Assembly: GCA_025093555.1 (NCBI GenBank)
Contig: JAIWNF010000014.1
Span: 186,001 to 250,000 of the forward strand
Source: Circinella umbellata
Lineage: Eukaryota > Mucoromycota > Mucoromycetes > Mucorales > Lichtheimiaceae
Direction: 5' to 3'
Length of the DNA: 64,000 nt
The notes under the pieces are model-generated. The model was not told the origin of the DNA. It did not search any database and saw only the letters and a list, made by a program, of their open reading frames with translations. The translations under genes and the position numbers were made by a program. Of this stretch, positions 51,321-63,559 are shown in pieces (the stretch's first letter is position 1; every line of letters starts with the position of its first letter).

Positions 51321-53145
51321 TTTGGAAAGTGAAAAAAAATATGAATAAACTTTTTTTAAGTGTATATAGGTGTTATAAAATACCACCTTATTCTGGATAT
51401 AAAGTAAAAAGAGTAGGTGGGAGCCTTTTGTTGAAAGTAAAGAATTAGCACTCCAAGCCTCTATCACAAGTATGAGACCCACCTCCCTCTCTTTAATTCC
51501 TAAACGGAGATTCAAAATTAATCGGTAAAAGGGCCGCTATATTATAACTTCTCCGGAATAAAGTGCCCCCCCTTCCATAAATTGATGCTTTCGCTAAAGA
51601 CGTGTAACAAGCAGAACCTAAAAATCAAAAAAGAGACATCCAAGGTTTCTATCAAAATAATATAATATACTCGATAAAAGGATTCATCTGTCAAACTCTA
51701 CTCTACTCCTAATATAGTAATAGAATTAAAAAAAAGTCAGCGAATAAGGACCATCATCATCGACATATTTAGCAGTGTTACGTATATATGCCTTTATAAT
51801 AAGTATACGACAAAGTCAGATCATATGTTATTTGTAATAATATATATCAATATACCAAGAACATGTTCTTTTTTAACGGATTTTAAATCATTGATTTCTA
51901 ATCAACCATACTTTTGGTTTTTGGTAGCTTGGAGCATGAGCATTCATTATATATGTATATTTAAATATAATAACATCTTATAATATGTCAATAATACATA
52001 TACGTATCCTTTTATTATATAGAAAATAAACAATAAAAAAAATTATATACTGTGATGTTTAAAGCAAAAAGACATCAGCACTGCATTTATTATGCATTAC
52101 ATCACATAATTTATATTTTCTGTGGAAGGGTCAACTAATTTGTATAAGTATTATTATGTAAAGTATACTAGGAAAGCTTCGAAATATTTTTTTATGATAC
52201 GTAATCATCCCTGATATATAGAAAGAGAGACACCATATTTCAACTACGCTATTTGTACAGTGATTTACAAATACAATTTTTATTTTACTGATGGAATTTT
52301 CTGTTAAATAATCGCATATTAATCATATTGATCAGCTAAAAATCCCAATGTTTATTAAGACCCATTTTAATTGATGATAGAAAAGCTCTGATTACTCCTT
52401 TATAGATATACCTGAATCGTTGCATTTTCTTCCCTTACGTAATAGCGGTTGGATCTACTGAGAGCTGAGTTTTTTTCACCCGGGATAAAATGTTATCCAT
52501 ATCGAAAAGTTCTATGAAATTCTTATAATGAAAATGAAAATAGGGACAGTTGAATGTGTAATATGGAAAACGTTTTTTCGCTCTAACTAGAATTTTCTTT
52601 TATTATGATGAAATATTACATTATCTCATTCATTATATGCTTTTAATACAAAAATATATCAAAGTTTTTTTTTCATCGTCATTCCTTGAAAATCATTTTC
52701 TAAAGGAACCAATTTATGACTACCATAAAAAAAAAGTCATAAAGAAATTTGGGCTAATCTTATTATTTGTTTACATCAGCAAAATAAGGTGAAACTCAAA
52801 TGCAATGTGAAATTAAAACTTTCCCCACGTTTTTTTTTCAATGTTTATTTTGATATATTAACAAGCACAATGAACTTATATGCACTTTAACAATAGTTTG
52901 ATGCATTAGGTTAACTATTTAAAGAATTTCTATTGGCTAATACTATATCTTTATAAGGTAATTAACTATATGTGACCGCCCCTACCTTTTAGCATAAATC
53001 GGAATTGTATATGGTCCGGTTGGTTTTTTTTTTCATTCTTCTTCTTTCTTCTTTCTTCAGCTTTTTTTTCTAAACTAATATACCCTTTAAATTTTCATTA
53101 TTAATTATATACAAACAAAAACGAATACTTCAACGAAATAAAGAA
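51321..53145. other. Intergenic, very AT-rich
   Basis: No gene supported in about 1.8 kb. TATA-like and poly-T tracts before 53146 belong to the AIG1-like gene's upstream region. Confidence 0.55.
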
Positions 53146-54315
53146 ATGACAGCAATAATGAAAAAGAGTCATTATATACAACAGCATAAAAAACAACAAT
53201 CATCACATGATCATATCGTTAGTATTTTAATGAATACTGCTGGGTTGACATCTAATCTTATAGCACTTTATTGTGTGCATTGGGTTTATGAAAATCCTTA
53301 TGCTGTTGGTTTTGGTGGACATTTTCAGGTAACCATGATTTTCTCATTTCTTCTTCAGCAATATAACAGGAATATTAACCATAATATTTTTTTTTTGATT
53401 ATTATTAGTATCTCACAATCCTTGGATTGACTATAGCAACGTTTGCATTTTTTCTCAAACTCCTTGCATATATCTTACCAGGAGTTTTCCAAGGTATTAA
53501 ACAAAGAATATGTTTCGGGTTTTTCGAGGTCGGGAGAGAAAGACAGGAGGAACCTTTTTTCCTTTTTAACTAATAAATTATTTAATTATTATCATTCAAC
53601 TAAAATATTAGCCGCTTATGAAACTGTATCTAATCTTGCATTACCTGTGAGTGTTATTCTTTTTTATTATTATCTGTTTTCCGAGAAAAAAAAATAGATT
53701 ATTTCTAATATATATATATACTTAATTTTATAGCTGGAAGGTCTTATAAGTGCATTATATTGGGGAATGGGATTAGTAGATCCAACGTTTATTACTCCCA
53801 AAGATATGCCACCCATACCTTTAATAGTGGATTGTGCATTACATCTATTTCCAGCCATGTTTTTGTGGTTCGATTTCCTTATTTTTAATAATGAGTTTAA
53901 ACGCTCTGTACGGCATGTTGCTATTATTTACGGATTCGGTATTTGGTATTATGTTTGGTCATGCTTCTGTCATTCTCGTAATAGTTATTATCCTTACCCT
54001 TTCTTGGATCAAATGTCCGAATATCAACGCATCATGTTTTATCTTATTTCTGCTACTCTTGCTTGGTGCATGTATGAATTTGGTAAAATATTCTTTTTTT
54101 TATTTCTTTTTAATATAAAATGGATTATTAGTATATGAGAGAGTGCAAATGAGGAGAGAAAAGAAAAGGCAAGAACATAAGTTATATATTCTATGTTATA
54201 TCATAAATATTATACTTATATACCATGTGTTTTTATGTATTCTATAGCTGCTTTACTGCATTCAAGGACACACACTGCACATGTCAAAATTTATCACGCT
54301 GCTAAAAAGCTATAG
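53146..54315 (+). CDS. AIG1/ADTRP-like membrane hydrolase (FAR-17a/AIG1 family)
   Basis: Five exons: 53146-53328, 53409-53493, 53612-53646 (35 nt), 53734-54082 and 54248-54315 (720 nt, 239 aa). About six membrane helices are present. The family includes AIG1 and ADTRP, threonine hydrolases that cleave fatty acid esters of hydroxy fatty acids using a conserved Thr and His. Here the Thr is T64 in GGHFQYLTILG and the His is H138 in IVDCALHLFPAM, both in the expected helices. YYPYPFLDQMS matches the family (W)VYPFLE-type motif. Exon 3 was placed by phase: it supplies AAYETVSNLALP, which aligns with the conserved D-x-LFxTLAFP segment, although the Asp is replaced. The physiological substrate in fungi is unknown. 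Confidence 0.8.
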
Positions 54316-54969
54316 GTCAATTACTTTATATAGAAAGTCAAAGTGCGCTTTTTTTTGCTCCTTCTCCTTATCCCCCTCCTCCATTTCTCTTTTTTTTTTT
54401 TTGCCTCATTCTTTCTTATGATCAATTACATATTGAAAAAAAAATGTATACAATTTAATGACATAGAAGCAATTTATATATATATATCTAGTGTTAGGAA
54501 AAATAAATAAATAAAATGATGATGAGAATAATGATTATTGAGTAAAAAAAACCAGGTTTCAAACTTGAGTTACTACTTTAATGGTCCGCCATAGTACTTT
54601 ATGTTATAGTATGTACCATTTTTGTTTCACCATCGTGGACAAAAGATAACCTATGATACGGTGTCACATAATCACTCACATGTTTTCCATCTTTTCGATT
54701 CATATTTTAAATAATTAATTTTCCTTGGAATTAAAATATGCATTCAGTTTATTGTTATTATTATTCTTATAATTCTTCCAGTTGGAACAGTATTAATATT
54801 CATTATTCCCATAGTTACGATAATTGATAAACTTTCACTCTATATTTAACTTTTTCTTTATTGAATGACACATACTTAATTATTTCATTACGTACATAAT
54901 ACTAAGATCTTTTTTTGTGGCTAAATTGTTTGGTAGTATCATAATATGCAACTTTAAAATTTTATAATA
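54316..54969. other. Convergent intergenic region
   Basis: The 3' ends of the AIG1-like gene and the dienoyl-CoA reductase gene face each other here. T-rich DNA with AATAAATAAATAAA at about 54502-54515. No gene seen. Confidence 0.5.
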
Positions 54970-56325
54970 TTACAGTTTTGATGATTTAGGATTAAGGACA
55001 ATTTCTGGATATCCAGGTCGATGGTTTGTAAGCCAATGAGCTCCATCAACAACTAACATATGTCCCGAGATATATGAAGCAGCTTCTGAGAAAAGAAAGA
55101 CTGTAGAATGAGCAATTTCAGTTACAGTGCCAGCACGCTATATATAATTAAATAATGATAATTAATATTACTATTAATAATTTTAAATGTTTTTGTGACC
55201 CACAAGAACTTACCCCTAAAGGAATAGTTTCATAACCTCCTCGCGTGGATGACAGCTTGCTCATGCCAACAGTGTTTTCGATTGGACCTGGCGCAATACC
55301 TAATGATTGAGAACAAAATGAAATAGATAAGAAATTAAATATTCTATAATGAAATATATTTGCAGCGAAAAGAACGTTATCAAAAAATAATGGTATACCA
55401 TTTACACCTATAAAATATATAAACCATTGTTAACCAATTTTTTCTTCCTGTAAAAACTATTTTTTTCATAGAGCTAAAGTTTAACTTACGAACACCAAAT
55501 GGACCAAGTTCCACAGCCCAATGCTTGGTTAAAGCCTAAAATATAAACTCAAATTAGATTGTACTATGTGCGGTTATCCAAATCATTTATTCTTCCAAAA
55601 ATCCTCCCCCCCCTCTCTCTCTCTCTTCTCTTTTTACAACGTAATATGTTACTAAGCTTACATCAATTCCAGCTTTAGCAGCACCAGCATGTTGTTGATA
55701 GACAGTACCCGTATAGTGAAGGGTCATACTGACATTAATAATAGAACCTTTAGAAGCTTTGATATACTCAGAAGCAGCTTTTGTAAGATTCCAGGTACCC
55801 ATTAAATCAATTTCGATGACAGTACGGAATGCATTATATGAAAGATTTTGAAAGGAAGCTAAAAAATTGCCAGCAGCACCATTGATTAAGTAATCAATTT
55901 TACCAAACTTTTCAACAGTCTTTGCAACAGCATTTTCGACATCAGCCGGTTTACGAACATCAGCTTGGATGGGACTTAATTTGAATAATGTATATTGAGG
56001 AAATCAGTATATATTTTTATCTTCAATAAAAACATATGTATCGATGTTTTGGCTTACATGACTACACCACCTGTTGCTTCACTCATTTCTTTAGCAGCTT
56101 TTTCAAGTCGCTCCAAACTAACATAAGTCTTTATATTAATTTTCAATTACTCAGTTTATGCTTTATTAGTATTTTATTATACCTTCGACTGATAATAACG
56201 GCTTTACCACCGTGACGGACAACGGCTTCTGTCATAGCACGACAAATACCACTACCCCCACCAGAGCATAATAATACTTTGTCCTTGAGAATATCATTTT
56301 TGAAAATATCTGTGGTTGCTGCCAT
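54970..56325 (-). CDS. SPS19: Peroxisomal 2,4-dienoyl-CoA reductase (SDR family)
   Basis: NADPH-dependent reduction of 2,4-dienoyl-CoA during beta-oxidation of unsaturated fatty acids. Seven minus-strand exons: 56325-56183, 56117-56058, 55974-55662, 55535-55490, 55407-55399 (9 nt), 55299-55214 and 55137-54970 (825 nt, 274 aa). The cofactor motif is CSGGGSGIC (20-28). NGAAGNFLASFQNLS and the active-site region TLHYTGTVYQQHAGAAKAG, with its lysine, are DECR hallmarks. VNGIAPGPIENTVGMSKL and the C-terminal region are also typical. The protein ends SSKL, a perfect PTS1 peroxisome signal. The nine-base exon supplies V and N plus parts of the flanking Arg and Gly; without it the RVNGIAPGPI motif is broken. 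Confidence 0.94.
55399..55407 (-). other. 9-nucleotide microexon of the dienoyl-CoA reductase gene
   Basis: The minus strand reads TTATAG, then GTGTAAATG, then GTATAC. Both neighbouring junctions are phase 1, and only this exon gives the conserved RVNGIAPGP motif. Confidence 0.85.
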
Positions 56326-57350
56326 ATCGTAAATATAAACTGATTAAGAAAGAGAGAGAAAAAATGTATGGTAGTAAGAGCGAGGGAATTAAATAGAGAA
56401 ATATAATTATTCAGTTTCTTTTTGATATGTTCATTACGTAAGAGGTAAATATTAGACCCGAAATTTTGATTGTGCTTATTATTAGGTTTAGGTATTTTTA
56501 AAGTTCCCACCATCCACAAACCATCATTGATCTTTTACTTATATATGTAATTACTCAAAACCATTCTCATGGATTATATATGCTTATTGCCTTGTTCATT
56601 GTGTATGCTAACACGTCCAATATTAATAACTGGTCAATACTTTTCTTGCCATTTTTCCATACAAGAACTGAAAAACTAGAAAATTGTACTATATGATGGC
56701 AATAGATGATTAATTCTAAAGATGCGCCACTGTTGTTTACTAATATCTAAAAATTGGGTTTTCAGTAATAACATTATCTATCTCAATATTATTACCTATT
56801 TTAATAATATTGTTAACGTTTTTTCGTTAGAAAATATAGTAGCGAGTTAAAATTGTCAATTGATTCAGCAGACAGATCAAATTTATAAATACGTATGCAT
56901 AATGGATACATCGAAATAATAATGTATTTAGATATACTCTCAAGAAGGAATGATAATCATACAGTCTAAAAATAAGATTGTTTCTTTTGTATATAACGAT
57001 GATGGATTAGTGATTGTGTTTATCATTAATTGAAACAAGCAAATAAACAAAAACTTACCTTAGTAACTACTGGTATCTTCACAGCTTTTAAAATATTTTA
57101 ATGTGATAATAGTAGTAGTAGTAGTAGTATAGAAGATCCTGCACGAAAAATAGTATAATTATAATGGGAATTGTACTATTTCTGACACCAACTTAGTTTT
57201 TGCATAATAAATAGATTAGACCAAAAAAGCTAATCCTAAAAAAATGAGAGGAACGAGCCCGTAAAAGAGCAAAAAAAATATATAATAGGTCTTCTCACTC
57301 CGATAACTACGCTTTTGCTTTGTTCTCGTTTTTCCTTCAAAACCTGGTCA
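56326..57350. promoter_or_regulatory. Divergent intergenic region between SPS19 and TFB1 genes
   Basis: About 1 kb between start codons, with AT-rich DNA and a (TAG)n run at 57109-57127. No other gene is seen. Both promoters must be here, but no specific site stands out. Confidence 0.4.
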
Positions 57351-60151
57351 ATGTGGGAACCAAACGAACAATTACTTCTTCGTGCTTCTACACGGTATAG
57401 AAAGAATGAAGGTACTTTGTTCGTTACCCCAAGACGTGTAGCATGGCAACAACATGGTAATCCACATTTAAATCCTTCTTTACTTTATGGTGACATGGGA
57501 AGTAAGTAATTTATTCTAGATCTATATATTTATTCTTTTTACTCGATCTATTTTGTTCAATCTTTATATGAGATAAGCAAATATATAATAATTATAAATT
57601 CATGTAGCATTATCGCAAACACCAGATACTTCACCCAAAGTCTTACTCAAGATCTCAGTCACTTCACCAAAAGCAAAAGATTATACATTCCATTTTATTT
57701 CACCAAAAGCATTAACAGAACGAGAAGCAGTCAAATCTCAGATTGCAGAATTATTAGGTCGTCTACGAGGGTCATCAGCATCGAGAGGATCAACACCCAT
57801 AACAACACCAAGAACAGCACCAACACCAACATCAAATCTAAATACACCAGGTACAGCAACAGCGGCCAGTTCACCGGGTGTATCAACTCCTTCTAGTGTG
57901 AATAGTCCTGCACCTACTGCGGCTACAAGTAGTGGAACACCTGGTAGTCCACATTCTTGGCGACAAGAAGAATTTAAGGCTAGAAGGCATTTATTATCGA
58001 CAAGTTCAGAACTTTTTACTCTACATAAGGAATTAGTCATGCAAGATAAAAATGTAGCAGAAGAAGAATTTTGGGCAAGTCCTTATGTGAAACGGATACG
58101 ACAAGTAAGTATAATCTTTTAATGAAAAATAAAACTGATAATGAATTAAATTAAGGGAATTTGATTTATTTCTGTTGTTGTTGTTTGTTAGAAATTGAAC
58201 AAAGAGTATGTATCAAAAGAAGGTCGACAAAAAGGAAAATCATCAAAAATGGTTGAATTAATGCCAGGTCAACAAGATGGTTCGGATGTTAAATATACAT
58301 TAACAAGTCAAATTATTCATAATATCTTTACCGAGTTTCCATCTGGTAAGTTTTTATATAGCTTTGAGGAATCAATATAATTTATATATATGTAAATTAA
58401 TACTATATTTAATTTCTTTTTTTTTATACAGTCAAACGAGCATATGATACAAATGTACCTGATAGAGTATGTTACTATTAAAGGAATAGGGAATGGATAT
58501 AATAATATATGTATATATGATATATGATATATAATATATAATGTATAATAACTGAAAATGTTTATTATTGTTATTATTAGGTATCAGAACAACACTTTTG
58601 GAAACGATTTCTTGCATCAGAATTCTTTCATCGTTCACGAACAGGAGCACGATCACAAATGGCACCTTATGATGATATCTTTGATCGATGTCTTCAAGAA
58701 GAAGATGAAGGTATAAATTTATATTTTGTGTAGATATATACTTGTTACTTATACTTTTCACTTTATATTTATAGAAAATTCTAAAGCACCTTCATTATCT
58801 CGAATGGATAAGATTAAACGAGCAATTGACTTGACAGCTACAGAGGAGGATCATATAGAAGGTGGTAATGCGCCTGATTTTACGATGAAACCTGGTGGAT
58901 CTGCTCAAGTGTTACCGTTAATTCGACGTTTTAACCGACATGCTATGAGAGTATTGGAAACACCACCTACGTAAGTACCTTTTCCTTATCTAAGAAGACA
59001 CATGAAACAATAAATAAAGAGAAAAAATAGCGAAAACTAAAATACTGTTTTTTTTAACGCGGGATTATTTAGTAAAAGGAAGGACCCAAACGCAACTGAA
59101 GATGTATGTATACTCATGTATATGGAGGGAGGGTATTTAGAATAAAAAATGATGGGAATTAAATTAACATATTGTTAAACTATTATTTTTTAAGGATGAT
59201 ATGGAACGAGAAATTATTATATCCGATTTACAAAATGAAAAACCACCAGAAAAAATCTTGCTTGATATAGAAGATTCACGTCGATATTTTGAAAGTCAAA
59301 GTAGAGAAAATCAAGATATTAGTGTCAGCGTAGATGTAAGAATAGAAAAGAACCTATTTATATTACATTATTAAAAAGAAAGATATTGACTTCAATTTTA
59401 TCTTCATTGTTATTAAATATTATTAGGGTGCAACACATTTATTGAATGACTTTAAAGAAGATTTTCAAGGTTGGCGACCTGATCTTACTAAAGTAAGAAA
59501 AGAAACAATTGAGAGGATATTTTACACAGTGTACTCATTATAATTAAACCAACTCTTACTTTCTTTTTCTTTCTTTACAGTCAGTAATGGAACCTAAAGC
59601 CGCTAACAAGGCATGTTTAACGTTAACAGACTTTATCAAGAGGAAGGTTCAGCATGATCAAAAGATAGCAGCAGCAGGTAAAGGAAAAAAAAACACTTGG
59701 GAGAACTCAAAAATATATGTTAAATAATATAGTGAACTAAGGAATATTCTTTACAAAAAGATACCAAACTTCCTCTTACGGTCCAACAAAAAATTCAAAG
59801 TTATCATTCTGCTACTAATGAGATTTTACGTCATTTCTGGTCTTCTTTTGAACCATATAAACCTGATAAGAATTTGAGGATGGTAGAAAGTTTAAGAAAA
59901 CAACAAGAAAAGTTACATGGTTTAATAAAAACAATTGAAGATATGAATGGTGATATTGAACGTACCAAGAAGGTAAAAAAAAAAGTCAACTATTTTGCAA
60001 TGGTTTCAGAATATTTTCAATCTCATAATCACCGCAACAAAAAAAACTCGGATTATTTATTTTCCTTTTATAGATGTTACAACCGGTCATGCAAGCTGTA
60101 GATAAAGCATTAGAAACTGCCAAAAAACGCGGTAAAAAAAGAAAATTGTAA
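57351..60151 (+). CDS. TFB1: TFIIH subunit TFB1 (p62/GTF2H1)
   Basis: Core subunit of the general transcription and nucleotide-excision-repair factor TFIIH. Twelve exons: 57351-57501, 57608-58104, 58192-58345, 58432-58466, 58581-58710, 58775-58970, 59073-59103, 59195-59335, 59427-59492, 59581-59677, 59761-59972 and 60074-60151 (1788 nt, 595 aa). The N-terminus is a PH/PTB-type domain (EGTLFVTPRRVAWQQHG, then LLKISVTSPKAKDYTFHF). A Ser/Thr/Pro-rich linker (about 135-185) follows. Two BSD domains come next: AEEEFWASPYVKRIR and SEQHFWKRFLASEFFHRSR. The end is helical (LRKQQEKLHGLIKTIEDM) with a basic tail, KKRGKKRKL. The start ATG is 57351; a longer frame upstream begins at a non-ATG codon. Confidence 0.94.
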
Positions 60152-60459
60152 ATATAGTATAGGTTATATCATAATAACAACAATAAAATCAATAATAATA
60201 ATAATAATGATAATAATATTAAATTCAATCATTTCCATTATTTACTTCCCATACTTTTATTTTCACACGCATATATTATTCTCTTATTTCTTTTGGCAAT
60301 CCCTAACCCATATCGAAGGAAAAAGAGGGTGAAACATTTTTTCAAAATATAGAAACCAAATCTTTCTTGAATTGCTGTAATTTTGTTGGTTTCAAAAATC
60401 TAATTCTTTCTCTATTCCATCTTGTAAATATATAAATATAAGATTTATAAACATATTAC
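60152..60459. promoter_or_regulatory. Short region between TFB1 stop and HSF-type gene start
   Basis: Only 308 bases. It begins with (AAT)n repeats at 60189-60220. TATAAATA at 60431-60438 lies about 22 bases before the HSF-type ATG, so it may be promoter or leader. Confidence 0.4.
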
Positions 60460-61825
60460 ATGTCTGGCATTAATTATCTAGACGTTGGATCTCCCGAATA
60501 TGAGGGCTATCGACAAGGAAGTATATCGTCAAGTGGATCTTCTGTCGACTATTCCGCTTCACGAGCGAGCACAGAAAAACCTACTTCAGAGCGTTCTACA
60601 AAGAATGTTAGTTCTTTTATTAGTAAACTCTATAGGTGAATAATTAATTATAATATTCATATTTTTTTATTAATTTAGTTTGAGAGTTAATGTATATATT
60701 TTATAATCTATGTAGCTTGGTAGGTGATGCACGACATCAAGATTTAGTATCTTGGAATCCTACTGGCACCTCATTTTTAATTTGTAATGTCAAAAAGTTT
60801 GCTCAAGTTGTCTTGCCAGAATATTTTAAGCATGGTAATTTTTCTAGCTTTGTTCGTTTGTTAAACATGTAAGTTCTTTCTTTTTTCGTAGATAACATAT
60901 ATAAACAAAGCGAACAAAACAATAGTGTAAATCAGCATTAATAATAATAATAATAATTTATAGGTATGGTTTCCATAAAATCAATAAATCTCCACGAGGG
61001 CAACGTGGCAATGAAAATGAAATTTGGGAATTTTCACATCCACAATTTCAAAAAAATCGACCGGATTTACTTAAAGATATACGACGTAAAGCCATGGATT
61101 CTGAAGTTCTACGACGAGAAACTGGTGACATGCATACCTTTTTTTCAATGCTTCAAGTATCTCAAGCAGATTTACAAAGACAATTTCAATCCTTGCAAGA
61201 AAGCTTTTCTGGGTTATTGCAAGGGTTTGAAGAAACTCGTAAAATGCAATTACAACAGCATTTCATGCTGAGACAATTGGCCGAAAAACAGGGCGTTCCC
61301 ATGGAAGAGCTGCTACCAAATGCAAATGCACTTTCTTTTCAACAACAGCAACATGTACAACAAAGCACACCTAATGTATTTATTACTTCTCCTCAACCTA
61401 ATATTAAACAAGAACAATATCAGTATCCATATCAACCACAGCAGCAAAACCAATTATCACAGCCACAACAGCCACAACAACAGACACAGCACCAGCAACA
61501 ACATGGACAGCATGATGCTTGGAATACCCAGTGTAGTCAAGGTGAAACGGCACAAGTAGCTCAACAACACCAGCAGCACCAGCACCAGCAGCAAAAAATA
61601 GATTCGCAACTATGGCAACAGCAACAACCTTCACAACAACTATCACCTGGACAACAAACATCACCCCAACAATCATTAACACCGGATATGTTGTTAGAAA
61701 TAGCAGCAGGAACACCATTACCACCAAGCCCTGTAGCACCTAGTAATATGGATTCTATGAATGCCATATTTAATAGCCCCATGTCGTCACCACTATCCCC
61801 TATGTTTTCACCTATGGGTCGGTGA
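60460..61825 (+). CDS. HSF-type DNA-binding transcription factor
   Basis: Three exons: 60460-60635, 60716-60868 and 60964-61825 (1191 nt, 396 aa). The HSF domain (about 53-150) opens with FISKLYSLVGD, then LVSWNPTGTSFLI, FAQVVLPEYFKHGNFSSFVR and LLNMYGFHKINKS, the classic winged-helix signature including the recognition helix. A heptad region (about 160-215, FFSMLQVSQADLQRQFQSLQ) fits the HSF trimerisation coiled coil. The rest is Gln/Pro-rich with long QQ and QH runs and a Ser/Pro end, resembling a transactivation domain. The first donor is GTGAAT, chosen because it alone joins KLY to SLVGD. It could be the heat-shock factor Hsf1 or a related Skn7/Sfl1-type factor; there is no receiver domain, so Skn7 is unlikely. 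Confidence 0.85.
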
Positions 61826-62984
61826 AAAAAAATAGTAATATATCTGACTTTACTCTCATTTTTTTCTTTTGTTTATTGCATATACGTATACTTATTCTAT
61901 TTTCCCGTTTTTCATTTTTTTTTTACATTCTATATTCCTTCTTGTATCTTATTACTGCCAAACCCAATTCTTTTTTCTATTTACTTATTATAAATTACAT
62001 ACGTATACATATACAGACAATATTCATACGTATATTCAAAGTACTCGTGAAAAAATAATAGCCTCATTAATTATTCTCCCTTAGTTTCTGAATCAATATG
62101 ATAGTATTTACTCTATTACATGTAATGTTACGGTGTATATATATATCATATAATTTTAACAATAATGAAATGATTTGTTGGGTTTTACTAAAAAAAATAT
62201 GATATGTACAGCAAAAATTTTAAAATATTGCATGATAGCATTTAGTAAGAATGCACACGAACGCATTTTTAGTTTCCAAGAATCTGTCATCATTATCTCA
62301 AAATTTCAAATTAAGCACTGCACATAAATTGAAATCACAACATTCGTATAATAATTTTGCTGCTGGTATATTAGATACGTATTAATTAATTTTTTTAGCT
62401 ATAATTATTACTTGCATAACAGTTAATGGTAAATCACCTATATAACAATTTGATGGTTCTGCTTTGGCATGAACCAGGCATATTGCGTTATCTATTAAAA
62501 GAGGGTTAAATGATAAGATGAACATCATCCGTTAAGCCTTTACTAAAATAACGCTGTTTATGCCTCTCGTATCTGTTATATAAAATTGAGTACAGTAAAT
62601 GTACCTCTTTAAGCCGTTTAGGATGTAAAAAAAAATTGCGCAGTACATATCTTATGCCAAACCTACAAAAAAGGAAATTTCACTTGCAAAGAGTTGAATT
62701 AATTATCCAAAAGTGGATATAAAAGTATTTATTATAAAGACAAAAAGCCAAGCTAAAATTCTTCGATCGATGCGATCTTATTTATATCATTTAGTATAAT
62801 GTTTAGTAATATCAAATAGTTATAAAAACTTTTTAATACGTCATCGTTTAATATTTCTTGTTAATTATTAAAATATTTAATTATGAAAATGTCTCTTTGT
62901 CATTAGCGTCCACCAATGAAATTCAATGGCATATTATAATATCCATTTTTATGATCACATTAATTATTATTATTACGGACGTAC
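61826..62984. other. Intergenic, AT-rich
   Basis: 3' region of the HSF-type gene followed by AT-rich DNA with no supported gene on either strand. Confidence 0.5.
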
Positions 62985-63559
62985 CATGTCCTCCGTCTTC
63001 AAATTTGCACGTCTCGCGCAGCTAAAAAACGGGGCATTTCATAAGTGAGCAGTGCATTAAAATTATTATTAATAAATGCATGTAATTAGGTATCCGAGGT
63101 AATATACCTGTCATAGGTATAACGCTTGATGTAAGTACAAATGGCGTCTTGTCTTTCCAATTCAGAATTCAATGCTGCAATTCGTTTTTCTAGGTGTCAT
63201 TGTACTGTGTTATGACTTCTGTTGATTAGTTCTTTTTCAATATTGTATGATCAACTACGGATTGTTGAACAAGATCATAATATAATTCAATTTCGTTTTT
63301 CGGTGTCATTTTTTCCGGATAAAGAGGAGGGGGGGGGAAATCGGGATCGAAGTCTGGAACAATAGTTGTTCCATTTTCAATTCGTATGACTTGCGGAACT
63401 TCTTTTTTTGTGTCGTTTCTATTTGAGTCATCAGGCAAATAGTTAATAGTCTTTTTTTCGAGGTTGTAGAGAAGAGTGTAGGCGATCGAAGTGTAATGCT
63501 GTCAGTTTCTTCAATATGATAATTATAGCCAGAAAAGGTAGATTCAGGCGAGTTAGGCA
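62985..63559 (-). pseudogene. Broken coiled-coil protein gene, or unresolved gene with frameshifts
   Basis: On the minus strand a protein-like frame starts at ATG 63559 (MPNSPESTFSGYNYHIEETD). It appears to change phase at an A7 run (63457-63463) into a frame reading EVPQVIRIENGTTIVPDFDP and then NEIELYYDLVQQSVVD. It changes phase again near an A5 run at about 63228, runs through an in-frame TGA (around 63200) into RIAALNSELERQDAICTYIK, and after a short intron continues as RRANLKTED. No donor sites explain the shifts. Two single-base changes plus a stop suggest a pseudogene, although assembly errors in homopolymers could mimic this. The product looks like a small coiled-coil protein; the family is not recognised. 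Confidence 0.4.
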
